Translations under genes and position numbers: made by a program
Assembly: GCF_000384655.1 (NCBI RefSeq)
Contig: NZ_ARQI01000097.1
Location: forward strand, 1 to 33,343
Length of the DNA: 33,343 nucleotides
Source of the DNA: Brachyspira innocens ATCC 29796
GTDB lineage: Bacteria > Spirochaetota > Brachyspiria > Brachyspirales > Brachyspiraceae
Reading direction: 5' to 3'
Notes under the pieces: model-generated
The model's database searches: none
What the model was told of the DNA's origin: nothing
What the model saw: only the letters and a program-made list of their open reading frames with translations
Shown: piece after piece, positions 25,971-33,343 of the stretch
Layout of the letters: every line of letters starts with the position of its first letter
Position numbering within the stretch: the first letter of the stretch is position 1

Positions 25971-26678
25971 TTACTGCCATTTATAAGATTCTACAAACAT
26001 AGTGGATATTGCTATACAAGCAACAGCCCAAATAAAAAAGAATATAACATTCTGTATATCTATCATGCCTTTAGTAAAATCTGAAAAATATGTAGTGATG
26101 GAAATAGCATTTAATATTTTGCTAGCCCCTGTAAACATTTCACTAAGCCAATTTATGATATAGGCAAATACTCCCATAGAAACACCCAAAATAGCAGCAA
26201 CTAATTGACTTTTAGATATACTTGTAGCAATAAGTCCAAGTCCAAGTATTGCAGTACCTAAAAGAAATAAACCTAAATACCCACTGAATATAACTCCTAT
26301 ATCAGGTTTTCCAAATATCATAAGAAGTATAGGATAAACAAAAGTCATAACAAGAAGAGAGGCATAAACAACTAATACTGATAAATACTTACCCAAAACA
26401 TACTGCAAAGAAGTAATAGGTGCTGTCATTATAAGCTCAAAAGTACCAGAAGCACGTTCTTCAGCTATAAGTTTCATACAAAGAATAGAAAGAAATAATA
26501 TTGTAAAAAAACCTATATTATACATAGTGTTTTCCATAACTGCCAATCTGCTATAATAAACTTCTATAGTAAAAAAGTATCCAGTCAAAGCTAAATATAT
26601 AAATCCCAATATATAATACAAAGGCGATACATAAAAGGACTGAATCTCTCTTGAAAATACAACATATATATTTCTCAT
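25971..26678 (-). CDS. ABC-2 type permease subunit (GldF-like)
   Basis: The 235-residue protein has the ABC-2 layout: a cytoplasmic start (YVVFSREIQSFYVSPL), then six hydrophobic segments at about 18-37, 50-70, 95-116, 130-152, 157-178 and 210-228. The ERASGTFELIMTAPIT motif between segments two and three is typical of NosY/GldF-type permeases. AAGGGG lies 6 nt before the ATG. It starts 17 bp after the ATPase gene, so the two form one transporter in the inner membrane. The substrate is unknown. The GldG-like partner that often follows GldF is absent here. Confidence 0.88.
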   Translation of the reverse strand: MRNIYVVFSREIQSFYVSPLYYILGFIYLALTGYFFTIEVYYSRLAVMENTMYNIGFFTILFLSILCMKLIAEERASGTFELIMTAPITSLQYVLGKYLSVLVVYASLLVMTFVYPILLMIFGKPDIGVIFSGYLGLFLLGTAILGLGLIATSISKSQLVAAILGVSMGVFAYIINWLSEMFTGASKILNAISITTYFSDFTKGMIDIQNVIFFFIWAVACIAISTMFVESYKWQ

Positions 26679-26695
26679 TTTAACCCCTTAAAATA

Positions 26696-27712
26696 TTAAT
26701 TATTGTCATCATTTTTTTCTTTATTATCATTATAAGAAACTATTTCATCTCTTATATATTTAGATTTATCAAAATCTTCATTTTTCTTTTTATCTGTGAA
26801 GTAAATAAATACCTCTTCCAAAGATCTCTCTTTAGCTCTGATTTCCAAAACATCAAAGTTATTATTAACCAAATGCTTAACTATTGCCGCCCTAGAATCA
26901 TTACCTCTTTCACATTCTATAATTATATCTCCGAAAGCATTAGCCTCAGCCTGCACTACTCCATTAACTTCTCTCACACATAAAAGAGCGTCATTATATC
27001 TTCCAGCCACTTTAAGTTCGATATTTCCTCCCAATATCTCTCTGTCCATAGCCATTTTTAAACCTTCAATGGTGTCTTCAGCGATTAATTCTCCGCTGTC
27101 TATAATCAAAGCCCTTTCGCAGGTATCTTCTACTTCGCTTAATATATGAGTAGAAAGTATAACAGTTCTAGTTCCCCCCAAACTTTTAATGAGTGATCTT
27201 ACCTCTATTAACTGATTAGGGTCAAGTCCGCTTGTAGGCTCATCTAATATCAAAACTTCAGGATCATGAATTATAGCCTGAGCTATTCCAGTACGCTGCT
27301 TATAACCTTTTGATAAATGCCCTATTATTCTATTTCTATATTTTGTAAGTCCAGTAATTTCTATAGTATTTTCCAAAGCAGTTTTTATATGTTTTCTAGG
27401 TATGCCTTTAAGTTTGGCACAAAATCTTAAATAGTCTATTACAGTCATTTCTGTATATAGAGAAACATTTTCCGGCATATAACCTATTCTCTTTTTAATT
27501 TCTATAGGGTTGTCATATACTTCATAATCATCTAAATAAACATATCCGCTTGTAGCAGGAAGATAACCAGTAATTATACGCATCATAGTGCTTTTACCAG
27601 CTCCGTTAGGTCCTAAAAATCCTACTATTTCTCCCTTATTTATAGAATAGGATACACCTTTAAGAGCAAGATGTTCTCCATAATATTTAACTATATTATC
27701 AACTTTAATCAT
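26696..27712 (-). CDS. ABC transporter ATP-binding subunit (GldA/CcmA-like)
   Basis: This 338-residue ATPase has Walker A GPNGAGKST, Q-loop region YMPENVSLYTEM, signature LSKGYKQRTGIAQ, Walker B VLILDEPTSGLD and the switch STHILSEVE. A C-terminal domain of about 110 residues (230-338) follows the core, as in DRA/GldA-like exporters, and ends in a Lys/Asn/Asp-rich tail. The ATG at 27710-27712 is chosen because AAGGA sits 6 nt upstream; the TTG one codon earlier is less likely. It is the first gene of the ATPase-permease-ankyrin unit and should power export or remodelling by the permease. Confidence 0.92.
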   Translation of the reverse strand: MIKVDNIVKYYGEHLALKGVSYSINKGEIVGFLGPNGAGKSTMMRIITGYLPATSGYVYLDDYEVYDNPIEIKKRIGYMPENVSLYTEMTVIDYLRFCAKLKGIPRKHIKTALENTIEITGLTKYRNRIIGHLSKGYKQRTGIAQAIIHDPEVLILDEPTSGLDPNQLIEVRSLIKSLGGTRTVILSTHILSEVEDTCERALIIDSGELIAEDTIEGLKMAMDREILGGNIELKVAGRYNDALLCVREVNGVVQAEANAFGDIIIECERGNDSRAAIVKHLVNNNFDVLEIRAKERSLEEVFIYFTDKKKNEDFDKSKYIRDEIVSYNDNKEKNDDNN

Positions 27713-27873
27713 CAATAATCCTTAAAATATTTATTATAAAAATTAATGCGGTATTTTAACAGCTAAATTTTTATTTATCAAGTTATAATTATTATATTAT
27801 CGCAAAATAATATTTTTCCAATAACAAAAAATTATTAAACATCGAGTAGAAAAAAATAAAGAACATAAAAAAA

Positions 27874-27893
27874 CCTACCATTTTACTGATAGG
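27874..27893 (-). terminator. Rho-independent terminator after the HEAT-repeat gene
   Basis: Arms cctacca (27874-27880) and tgatagg (27887-27893) form a 7-bp stem on the minus strand with one wobble pair. The stem is flanked by A and T runs, with T after the hairpin. The stop codon of the HEAT gene lies at 27925. Confidence 0.8.
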
Positions 27894-27924
27894 CTTTTTT
27901 ATTAAAATAAAATTAATGTCTTAA

Positions 27925-28656
27925 TTATTGAGCTGCAGCAGTATCATCAGTAGTAGTTGTTGAAGAAGAACCGCCATTATTATCACCTGAAGAAGGTTTA
28001 ATATTTTTTATAGCATCAACAGCAGCTTGTCTAACAACTATAAAGTATTGATCATTTTGAGCCAAATCTATCAAGTCGCTTAAAGCAGCCTGATCGCCTA
28101 TTTTACCTAAAGCAACAGCAGTTTCATAAACTATAGCCTGAGTTTTAGCTAATCTTAATTGGAAAAGCAAAGCAGCTACACCTTTAGGACTTCCTATTTC
28201 ACCTAATGCCTGAGCAGCAGCTATTATATTAGAAGTTTCTTGTTCAGAATACAACATTTGAGATATGTATTCTACAGAAGTTTCTGATTTAGCAGCTTTA
28301 GCAGCTTGTAAAGCCTGATAGCGTACCATAGAATCAGAATTTTGACTGCTAGGTGCATTTAAGCCATAGCTTACATATCTATTAATTGCTTCCAATAAAT
28401 TTTCAGAACTAGCACCTTTTTCACTTAAAGCTTTGAAACATAAAGCTTTAACTTGAGGAGAACCGCTCTCTATGGCTGATATTAAAAGTCTTTCATCTTG
28501 ACTAGCTAAAGCATCTACAAAATTCTGAGACAACTCTTCTCTTGGTTTATTACCTTCTGATTCTGTTGTTGTTTCAGTAGTAGTAGTTTCTTGAGCAAAA
28601 ACAGATGATAAAGAAAATGCAAACATTAATGTTACGATAAATATTTTCTTGAGCAT
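27925..28656 (-). CDS. Secreted HEAT-repeat protein
   Basis: This 243-residue protein has a signal peptide (MLKKIFIVTLMFAFSLSSVFA) and a Thr/Glu-rich linker. Four to five HEAT-type helical repeats follow, for example QALQAAKAAKSETSVEYI, AAAQALGEIGSPKGVAALL and AVALGKIGDQAALSDLIDL. The C-terminus is low complexity (GGSSSTTTTDDTAAA). HEAT repeats are protein-binding scaffolds. AAGGGG lies 7 nt before the ATG. It is divergent from dhaK across a 278-bp spacer and ends at its own terminator, so it is probably monocistronic. The periplasmic partner is unknown. Confidence 0.85.
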   Translation of the reverse strand: MLKKIFIVTLMFAFSLSSVFAQETTTTETTTESEGNKPREELSQNFVDALASQDERLLISAIESGSPQVKALCFKALSEKGASSENLLEAINRYVSYGLNAPSSQNSDSMVRYQALQAAKAAKSETSVEYISQMLYSEQETSNIIAAAQALGEIGSPKGVAALLFQLRLAKTQAIVYETAVALGKIGDQAALSDLIDLAQNDQYFIVVRQAAVDAIKNIKPSSGDNNGGSSSTTTTDDTAAAQ

Positions 28657-28838
28657 TATACAACCCCTTAATATATTAAGTTCTATTAATAATACTATTA
28701 TTAGCCAATAATTGCAAGCAAATTTAATAAATTTATAAAAAATAATTATACTCAGACATCGTATAAAATATATAAAATGAATTTACATATTCTTTTTATT
28801 TTTTACATTATATTTATTATAAATTCTTTAATAATCTC

Positions 28839-28866
28839 TTGCAAAAAGATGTTTTATATTTATAAT
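28839..28866 (+). promoter_or_regulatory. Candidate sigma-70 promoter of dhaKLM
   Basis: TTGCAA (28839-28844) and a perfect TATAAT (28861-28866) are separated by 16 bp, about 70 bp before the dhaK ATG. The rest of the divergent spacer 28657-28934 shows only AT-rich sequence. No operator was recognised. Confidence 0.5.
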
Positions 28867-28934
28867 TATTAGTATACATAATATAACATATAAGCACAAA
28901 AATAAAAACTCATAATATACAATTGGAGGATATT

Positions 28935-29930
28935 ATGAAAAAAATCATCAATAATGTAAATAACATAATAAATGAAGAACTTCTTGGAATGCAAAAAGCA
29001 TATAATAATTTAATTAAAGTAAATTATGACCCCATATTCGTAACAAGAGCCTCTAAAAGCAGTAAAGTGGCTTTAATATCAGGCGGAGGTTCTGGTCATG
29101 AGCCTTTGCATGCAGGTTTTGTAGGATACGGAATGCTTGACGCTGCATGTCCGGGAGAAATATTTACTTCCCCTACCCCAGACCAAATGGAAGAGGCTGT
29201 TAAGGCTGTAAACTATGAAAAAGGTGTTTTATTTTTGGTAAAAAACTATACTGGTGATGTGATGAACTTCCAAATGGCTGAAGATCTATGTAAAGCTGAA
29301 AATATTGATGTTAGAAGTGTTATTATAGATGATGATGTTTCTGTAAAAAATAGTTTATATACCACTGGAAGACGCGGAGTAGGTGCTACTGTATTTTTTG
29401 AAAAGATTTGCGGAGCTTCTTCTGAAAGAGGGGATAATATAGATAAAGTTTTAGAATATGCTAATTACTGCAAAGAAAATGCTCGTTCTATGGGTATGGC
29501 TTTGACATCATGCACAGTACCTGCTGTGGGAAAACCTACTTTTGATATATCTGATGATGAAATAGAAATGGGAATAGGAATACATGGAGAGCCAGGGAGA
29601 GAAAGAATAAAATTAATAAGCTCTCAAAAAATCGCTGAAACTATGATGGAGGCAATATGTTCTGATATACCATACAAAAACGGAGATGAAGTTATATGTA
29701 TGGTTAATGGTATGGGTGCTACTCCTTTGATGGAACTTTATATATTATACAATGATGTTCAACAAATAGCTGAAAAAAAAGGCATAAAAATAGTAAGAAA
29801 TCTTATTGGAAATTATGTTACTTCTATAGATATGGCAGGTGCTTCTATAAGTTTGATAAAAGTCAATGATGATATATTAAAATTATGGGATTATCCAGTT
29901 CATACTGCAGCTTTAAGATGGGGGATGTAA
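28935..29930 (+). CDS. dhaK: Dihydroxyacetone kinase, DhaK subunit
   Basis: This 331-residue subunit binds dihydroxyacetone through a hemiaminal to a histidine, probably His217 in [12 protein letters not shown], and presents it to DhaL for phosphorylation. Other family motifs are [40 protein letters not shown] and [14 protein letters not shown]. The ATG at 28935 has GGAGGA five bases upstream; an in-frame TTG four codons earlier is not needed. It is first of the dhaK-dhaL-dhaM operon, with 41 bp to dhaL. The three products form one PTS-linked kinase that turns dihydroxyacetone into dihydroxyacetone phosphate for glycolysis. Confidence 0.96.
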   Translation: MKKIINNVNNIINEELLGMQKAYNNLIKVNYDPIFVTRASKSSKVALISGGGSGHEPLHAGFVGYGMLDAACPGEIFTSPTPDQMEEAVKAVNYEKGVLFLVKNYTGDVMNFQMAEDLCKAENIDVRSVIIDDDVSVKNSLYTTGRRGVGATVFFEKICGASSERGDNIDKVLEYANYCKENARSMGMALTSCTVPAVGKPTFDISDDEIEMGIGIHGEPGRERIKLISSQKIAETMMEAICSDIPYKNGDEVICMVNGMGATPLMELYILYNDVQQIAEKKGIKIVRNLIGNYVTSIDMAGASISLIKVNDDILKLWDYPVHTAALRWGM

Positions 29931-29971
29931 TAAAAATAAATAAATCTTAAATTAAAGAAAAGGAGATATTG

Positions 29972-30586
29972 ATGTATAACAGCATAAAAATAAAAGAATG
30001 GCTTATTAATCTCTCTAAAGTTTATGATGAAAATAAAGATTATCTCACAAAGCTGGACGCTGATATAGGAGATGCTGATCATGGCATAAATATAAGCAGA
30101 GGTTTTAGTTTTGTAAGAGAGGCACTTAACAAAGATGAAAATGCTTCTATATCGTCTATATTCAAACAAACAGCCGCTATGCTTATAAAAAATGTAGGCG
30201 GAGCTTCTGGACCTCTATATGGTACATTCTTTCTTAATGCTGTAAGTGTATCTTCAAATAAGGAAGAATTATCATTAAACGATATAGCAGAAATATTTAA
30301 TAAAGGTACAAATGCTGTATCTGCACTAGGAAAATCAAAAGCGGGCGAAAAAACTATGCTTGATACATTATATCCTGCTGCAGAAGCCATGAAAAATAAT
30401 GCTGATAATTTAGAAAATTTCAAAAAAGAAGTGCTAATATCTGCAGAAAATGGAATGAAATCTACAATTGATATGATTGCTACTAAAGGAAGAGCGAGTT
30501 ACTTAGGAGAGAGAAGCAAAGGACATCAGGATGCAGGTGCTGCTTCCTCTTACATGATGATAAAAGAATTGATAAATATATTATAA
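29972..30586 (+). CDS. dhaL: Dihydroxyacetone kinase, ADP-binding DhaL subunit
   Basis: This 204-residue subunit carries the tightly bound ADP/ATP that passes phosphate from DhaM to dihydroxyacetone. The Asp set in LDADIGDADHG coordinates the Mg-nucleotide. NVGGASGPLYGTFF, GKSKAGEKTMLDTLYPA and GRASYLGERSKGHQDAGA are all standard DhaL motifs. Length is normal. The ATG at 29972 is preceded by AAAGGAG at the usual distance. It sits between dhaK and dhaM, 36 bp before the latter. Confidence 0.96.
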   Translation: MYNSIKIKEWLINLSKVYDENKDYLTKLDADIGDADHGINISRGFSFVREALNKDENASISSIFKQTAAMLIKNVGGASGPLYGTFFLNAVSVSSNKEELSLNDIAEIFNKGTNAVSALGKSKAGEKTMLDTLYPAAEAMKNNADNLENFKKEVLISAENGMKSTIDMIATKGRASYLGERSKGHQDAGAASSYMMIKELINIL

Positions 30587-30622
30587 AAATATTAAAAAAT
30601 AAAAGTATTAAAAGGAATTAAT

Positions 30623-32068
30623 GTGGTTAGTTTAATATTTGTTTCACATAGCTATGAGCTTGCTAAAACTACGGCTGAATATATAAAAAAAGTTACAAAT
30701 ACTGATATACCTATAGCTTTTTCTGGTGGAAGCGGAGATGATCATAAAGAGCTTGGAACTGATGCTGTAGAAGTTTTTAATGCTATAGAGAGCGTATATT
30801 CTGATGATGGGGTTATAATATTTTGCGATTTGGGAAGTGCATTGATAAGTTCTGAGCTTGCTTTATCTATGCTTGATGAAGAGAAAGCAAAAAATGTAAG
30901 AATGACTTCGGCACCTTTTATAGAAGGAGGAATTAATGCAGCTATACAGTCATCTTTGGCTAAAAATATTGATGAGGTTATTAATGAATCGCTTGAAAGT
31001 TTGACGCCTAAAATATCGTATGTTAAAGATAAATTTGATTATTCTATAAATAATAATAATTTACTTGAAGATATAGAGTTTAAAGATTATATAAAAGGTG
31101 AATATAAAATACTTTTGGAAAACGGTTTTCATGCAAGACCAGTATTTATGTTTATTAATATAATAGCTAACTCAAAAAGTAAAGTATTTATTTCTAATAA
31201 GACAAAACATAAACCGCCTGTATCCGCTGACAGTATAACTAAAGTAACATTACTTAATATAGAATACGGCGATGTAATGGAGATTTATGCTAAAGGTCCT
31301 GATGCTGAAGATGTACTTGAAAGATTTGAATATTTAGTAAATGGAAAATTTGAAACAAAATATAAAACTCAGCCTTCAAAAGATATAGAAAGTGATTATA
31401 AAGTTGTATGCGATGGGTTTGTAAGCGGTAAAGCAACATATATGTACTTTTATATAAATGTAAAAAAGGAATATATAAAAGATATAGAAGCTGAAAAAGA
31501 GAAATTTAAATCGGCAATAGAAAATGTGAAAAATGATCTTCTCGAACAAAAAAGCATTATAGAAAAAAAGAAATTACAGAATAATGAATATTTAATATTT
31601 GAAACATATATATCAATGCTTTTCGATGATTATGCCCTAAAAGAAGTTTACAGTTTAATAGAAAATAAAAAATATTCTGCTGCTTATTCATACAATAAAG
31701 TTATGAGAAATATATTCAAAAGTTTTGATTCATTAGATGACGGATACATTAAAGAAAGAAAATATGATGTAGAAGACATACTTTATCAGGTATTAAAATA
31801 CTTATTGGATATAAAAATAAACTTGCCTGAAGAAGATGATATAATACTTATAGTTGATAATATATATGCTTCCATAGTAACAGAAATAAGAGAAAATATA
31901 AAGGGAGTTATATCTATTAATGGAAGTGCTATGTCTCATGCTGCTATATTATTAAAATCATTGAATGTTCCTTATATCATATTTCCATATGCTATGCAGT
32001 TAAAGGGTAAAGAAATAGTAATAGATACAAAAAATAAGGACGGTAAAGTTATTTATTTAAAAAAATAG
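30623..32068 (+). CDS. dhaM: PTS-dependent dihydroxyacetone kinase phosphotransferase DhaM (EIIA-HPr-EI fusion)
   Basis: This 481-residue protein joins three PTS modules that relay phosphate to DhaL. An EIIA-mannose-like domain (1-130) has His9 in FVSHSYEL. An HPr domain (about 150-240) has His170 in NGFHARPVF. A shortened EI-like part (about 265-480) has His439 in GSAMSHAAILLKSLNVP. All three phosphorylatable histidines are kept, and total length is close to E. coli DhaM. The start is GTG at 30623-30625. An ATG at 30621 overlaps it but is out of frame and stops after four codons. AAAGGA lies 6-8 nt upstream. Phosphate must come from PEP through general EI and HPr encoded elsewhere. Confidence 0.94.
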   Translation: MVSLIFVSHSYELAKTTAEYIKKVTNTDIPIAFSGGSGDDHKELGTDAVEVFNAIESVYSDDGVIIFCDLGSALISSELALSMLDEEKAKNVRMTSAPFIEGGINAAIQSSLAKNIDEVINESLESLTPKISYVKDKFDYSINNNNLLEDIEFKDYIKGEYKILLENGFHARPVFMFINIIANSKSKVFISNKTKHKPPVSADSITKVTLLNIEYGDVMEIYAKGPDAEDVLERFEYLVNGKFETKYKTQPSKDIESDYKVVCDGFVSGKATYMYFYINVKKEYIKDIEAEKEKFKSAIENVKNDLLEQKSIIEKKKLQNNEYLIFETYISMLFDDYALKEVYSLIENKKYSAAYSYNKVMRNIFKSFDSLDDGYIKERKYDVEDILYQVLKYLLDIKINLPEEDDIILIVDNIYASIVTEIRENIKGVISINGSAMSHAAILLKSLNVPYIIFPYAMQLKGKEIVIDTKNKDGKVIYLKK

Positions 32069-32143
32069 ATTAAAATTCTTATTTTACATTAACAAATGTC
32101 TATTGTTATTATAAGGTATGTAATGTCATAACTGGAATAAAAA

Positions 32144-32617
32144 ATGAACATCAATATCAATACCCTGATTATAGTAATAATAGTAGCTGTTGTTATATTG
32201 TGGCCTATTATCAAAAAAATTACCAAAAATATAAAAATAGAAAACTCTGAAAGCATACATATAGCCTGTCTTTACGGCGATTTGTCTAAAATAAAAAGGC
32301 TTCTTGCTTCTGGAATAAATATTAACTCTAAAGATTTCAGCAATAAAACTCCTTTAATGTATGCAGCAGAAGACGGAGCTATAGATACTATTGACTTTTT
32401 AATAAGAAACGGTGCTAATATTAATGATACTGATGTCAGAGGAGACAGTGCTTTAATTATAGCTGTAAAAAACAATAATGTAAAAGCCTCTCAACTATTA
32501 ATAGAACTTGGGGCAGATTTAAATATCAAAAATGAAGACAATAAAGATGCTTTGAATATAGCTAAAGATTTGGGATATAAAGAAATTACAGATTTTATAG
32601 AAAATAAAGCAAAATAA
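32144..32617 (+). CDS. Membrane-anchored ankyrin-repeat protein
   Basis: This 157-residue protein starts with one hydrophobic helix (INTLIIVIIVAVVILWPII) followed by a basic stretch KKITKNIK. Three to four ankyrin repeats follow (for example NSKDFSNKTPLMYAAEDGAI). The positive residues after the helix favour the repeats facing the cytoplasm. It lies 75 bp after dhaM on the same strand and may be read from the dha message, but no functional link is evident. GGA about 8 nt upstream is a weak ribosome binding site. Confidence 0.87.
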   Translation: MNININTLIIVIIVAVVILWPIIKKITKNIKIENSESIHIACLYGDLSKIKRLLASGININSKDFSNKTPLMYAAEDGAIDTIDFLIRNGANINDTDVRGDSALIIAVKNNNVKASQLLIELGADLNIKNEDNKDALNIAKDLGYKEITDFIENKAK

Positions 32618-32650
32618 AAGAGGCATTTAATTAAATATAAACGCCTCTTT
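32617..32650 (-). terminator. Terminator between convergent genes
   Basis: Arms aaagaggc (32617-32624) and gcctcttt (32643-32650) form a perfect 8-bp stem between the stop codons of the ankyrin gene and the CxxC gene. On the minus strand it is followed by a T-rich tract; on the plus strand the T run is short. It may work in both directions. Confidence 0.75.
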
Positions 32651-32661
32651 AAAAAAATTTG

Positions 32662-32901
32662 TTAATTATTGTTATTGCTTCTTGTTATATTAGTAGAGCC
32701 GCATATAGGACAATGTGATACTGAATCCTCTATTATGTCGTCAATTTGAGTTATATCATCATCTTCGGATATATTGATTTCTTTATCATCTACTGCCCAG
32801 AAATTTGAACAGTCTTTACAATAAAAATGAATTAAATATTCTCTGTATGTAGGATAATTTCCCTCTATTTTTCTATATCCGTCTATAATATTGTGAGCCA
32901 T
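32662..32901 (-). CDS. Small CxxC zinc-ribbon-like protein
   Basis: This 79-residue protein has two CxxC knuckles, FYCKDCSNFW near residue 28 and HCPICGSTNI near residue 64, separated by an acidic linker (SEDDDITQIDDIIEDS). Four cysteines at this spacing are expected to hold a zinc ion, as in short zinc ribbons. GGAGGA lies just upstream of the ATG. It has no signal peptide and ends in an Asn run. It is convergent with the ankyrin gene. A nucleic-acid or protein-binding role is possible; no family is recognised. Confidence 0.75.
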   Translation of the reverse strand: MAHNIIDGYRKIEGNYPTYREYLIHFYCKDCSNFWAVDDKEINISEDDDITQIDDIIEDSVSHCPICGSTNITRSNNNN

Positions 32902-33158
32902 ACTTCCTCCAATTTTTAATATAAACAGAATTTAAGAATTTTTATAAAAAAGTCAATCAATATATTAATCAAATAATACATAAAGTCTATTTTTTGTATA
33001 AAAAAATCATAAATAGCTGTTTATTTCGATTTTTAATTACATAATACAAACAAAACATACATAAAATTGTAAAATATATTATATTTTTTATATACTAATT
33101 TTACCTTTTATGTAACTATATGTTTTATTATTACCAAAAAATAACAAGGAGGTAAGGT

Positions 33159-33343
33159 ATGATAAAAAATACTAAACTTTTCATCTCTATACTATTTCTC
33201 ACTATTTTGCAAGCTTCAATACTAACAGCAGCCGACATGCCTATACAAGCAAATCAGCTTCCAAAAAAAGCTCAGGATTTTATAAGTGCTAATTTTGCTA
33301 ATGACCCTGTTGTATATGCTGAACAAGACAGAAATAGTTTTAA
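33159..33343 (+). CDS. Start of a secreted PepSY-like (DUF2874-type) protein, cut by the window edge
   Basis: The first 61 codons are present and the gene runs off the right end. A strong AAGGAGG precedes the ATG at 33159. A signal peptide (KLFISILFLTILQASILTAA) is followed by LPKKAQDFISANFANDPVV, which resembles the first helix of the PepSY-like/DUF2874 family of small periplasmic proteins. The family call rests on this short piece alone. The 257-bp spacer before it (32902-33158) shows only AT-rich sequence. Confidence 0.65.
   Translation, partial: MIKNTKLFISILFLTILQASILTAADMPIQANQLPKKAQDFISANFANDPVVYAEQDRNSF

Overview
The window looks like chromosomal DNA of a spirochaete, most likely Brachyspira. 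The DNA is very AT-rich. It carries a spirochaete-style FliD, many short lipoproteins and secreted proteins, several ankyrin-repeat proteins, and spacers made almost only of A and T. The genus is inferred from gene content and composition; no rRNA or other marker gene is present.

Layout. Positions 1-3010 are on the minus strand: the start of a lipoprotein gene cut by the window edge, a 7-bp tandem repeat, an OppA-type peptide-binding lipoprotein, and a KptA/Tpt1 RNA 2'-phosphotransferase. A plus-strand class I glutamine amidotransferase (peptidase C26 type) follows at 3140-3856. Minus-strand genes then run from 4195 to 28656. They encode a SNF2 helicase, a patatin-like phospholipase behind fliD, two tandem cyclophilins (one cytoplasmic, one exported), a LysM protein with an acidic tail plus a helical lipoprotein, a META/HslJ-like lipoprotein, a secreted ankyrin protein, two secreted proteins of unknown family, two very small proteins, a 1916-residue alpha-2-macroglobulin with a CLEQ thioester motif, a ferrochelatase, a three-gene unit (ABC ATPase, ABC-2 permease, ankyrin protein) and a secreted HEAT-repeat protein.

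From 28935 the strand switches to plus for dhaK, dhaL and dhaM. This is a complete PEP-dependent dihydroxyacetone kinase operon whose DhaM is an EIIA-HPr-EI-like fusion. A membrane-anchored ankyrin protein follows, then a convergent minus-strand CxxC protein and, at the right edge, the start of a secreted protein resembling the PepSY-like/DUF2874 family.

Working together: DhaK, DhaL and DhaM form one phosphorelay that needs host EI and HPr to feed phosphate from PEP. The ABC ATPase and permease form one transporter. The LysM protein and its neighbouring lipoprotein look like a cell-envelope pair. Many products are exported, so the window is rich in envelope functions.

The most unusual DNA is intergenic. 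Three spacers (about 3881-4170, 10621-10915 and 15755-16000) contain related segments with GC-rich cores and shared end sequences. One is bounded by a perfect 13-bp inverted repeat. They look like a MITE-like or other dispersed element family. No CRISPR array, tRNA, rRNA, transposase or phage gene was recognised.
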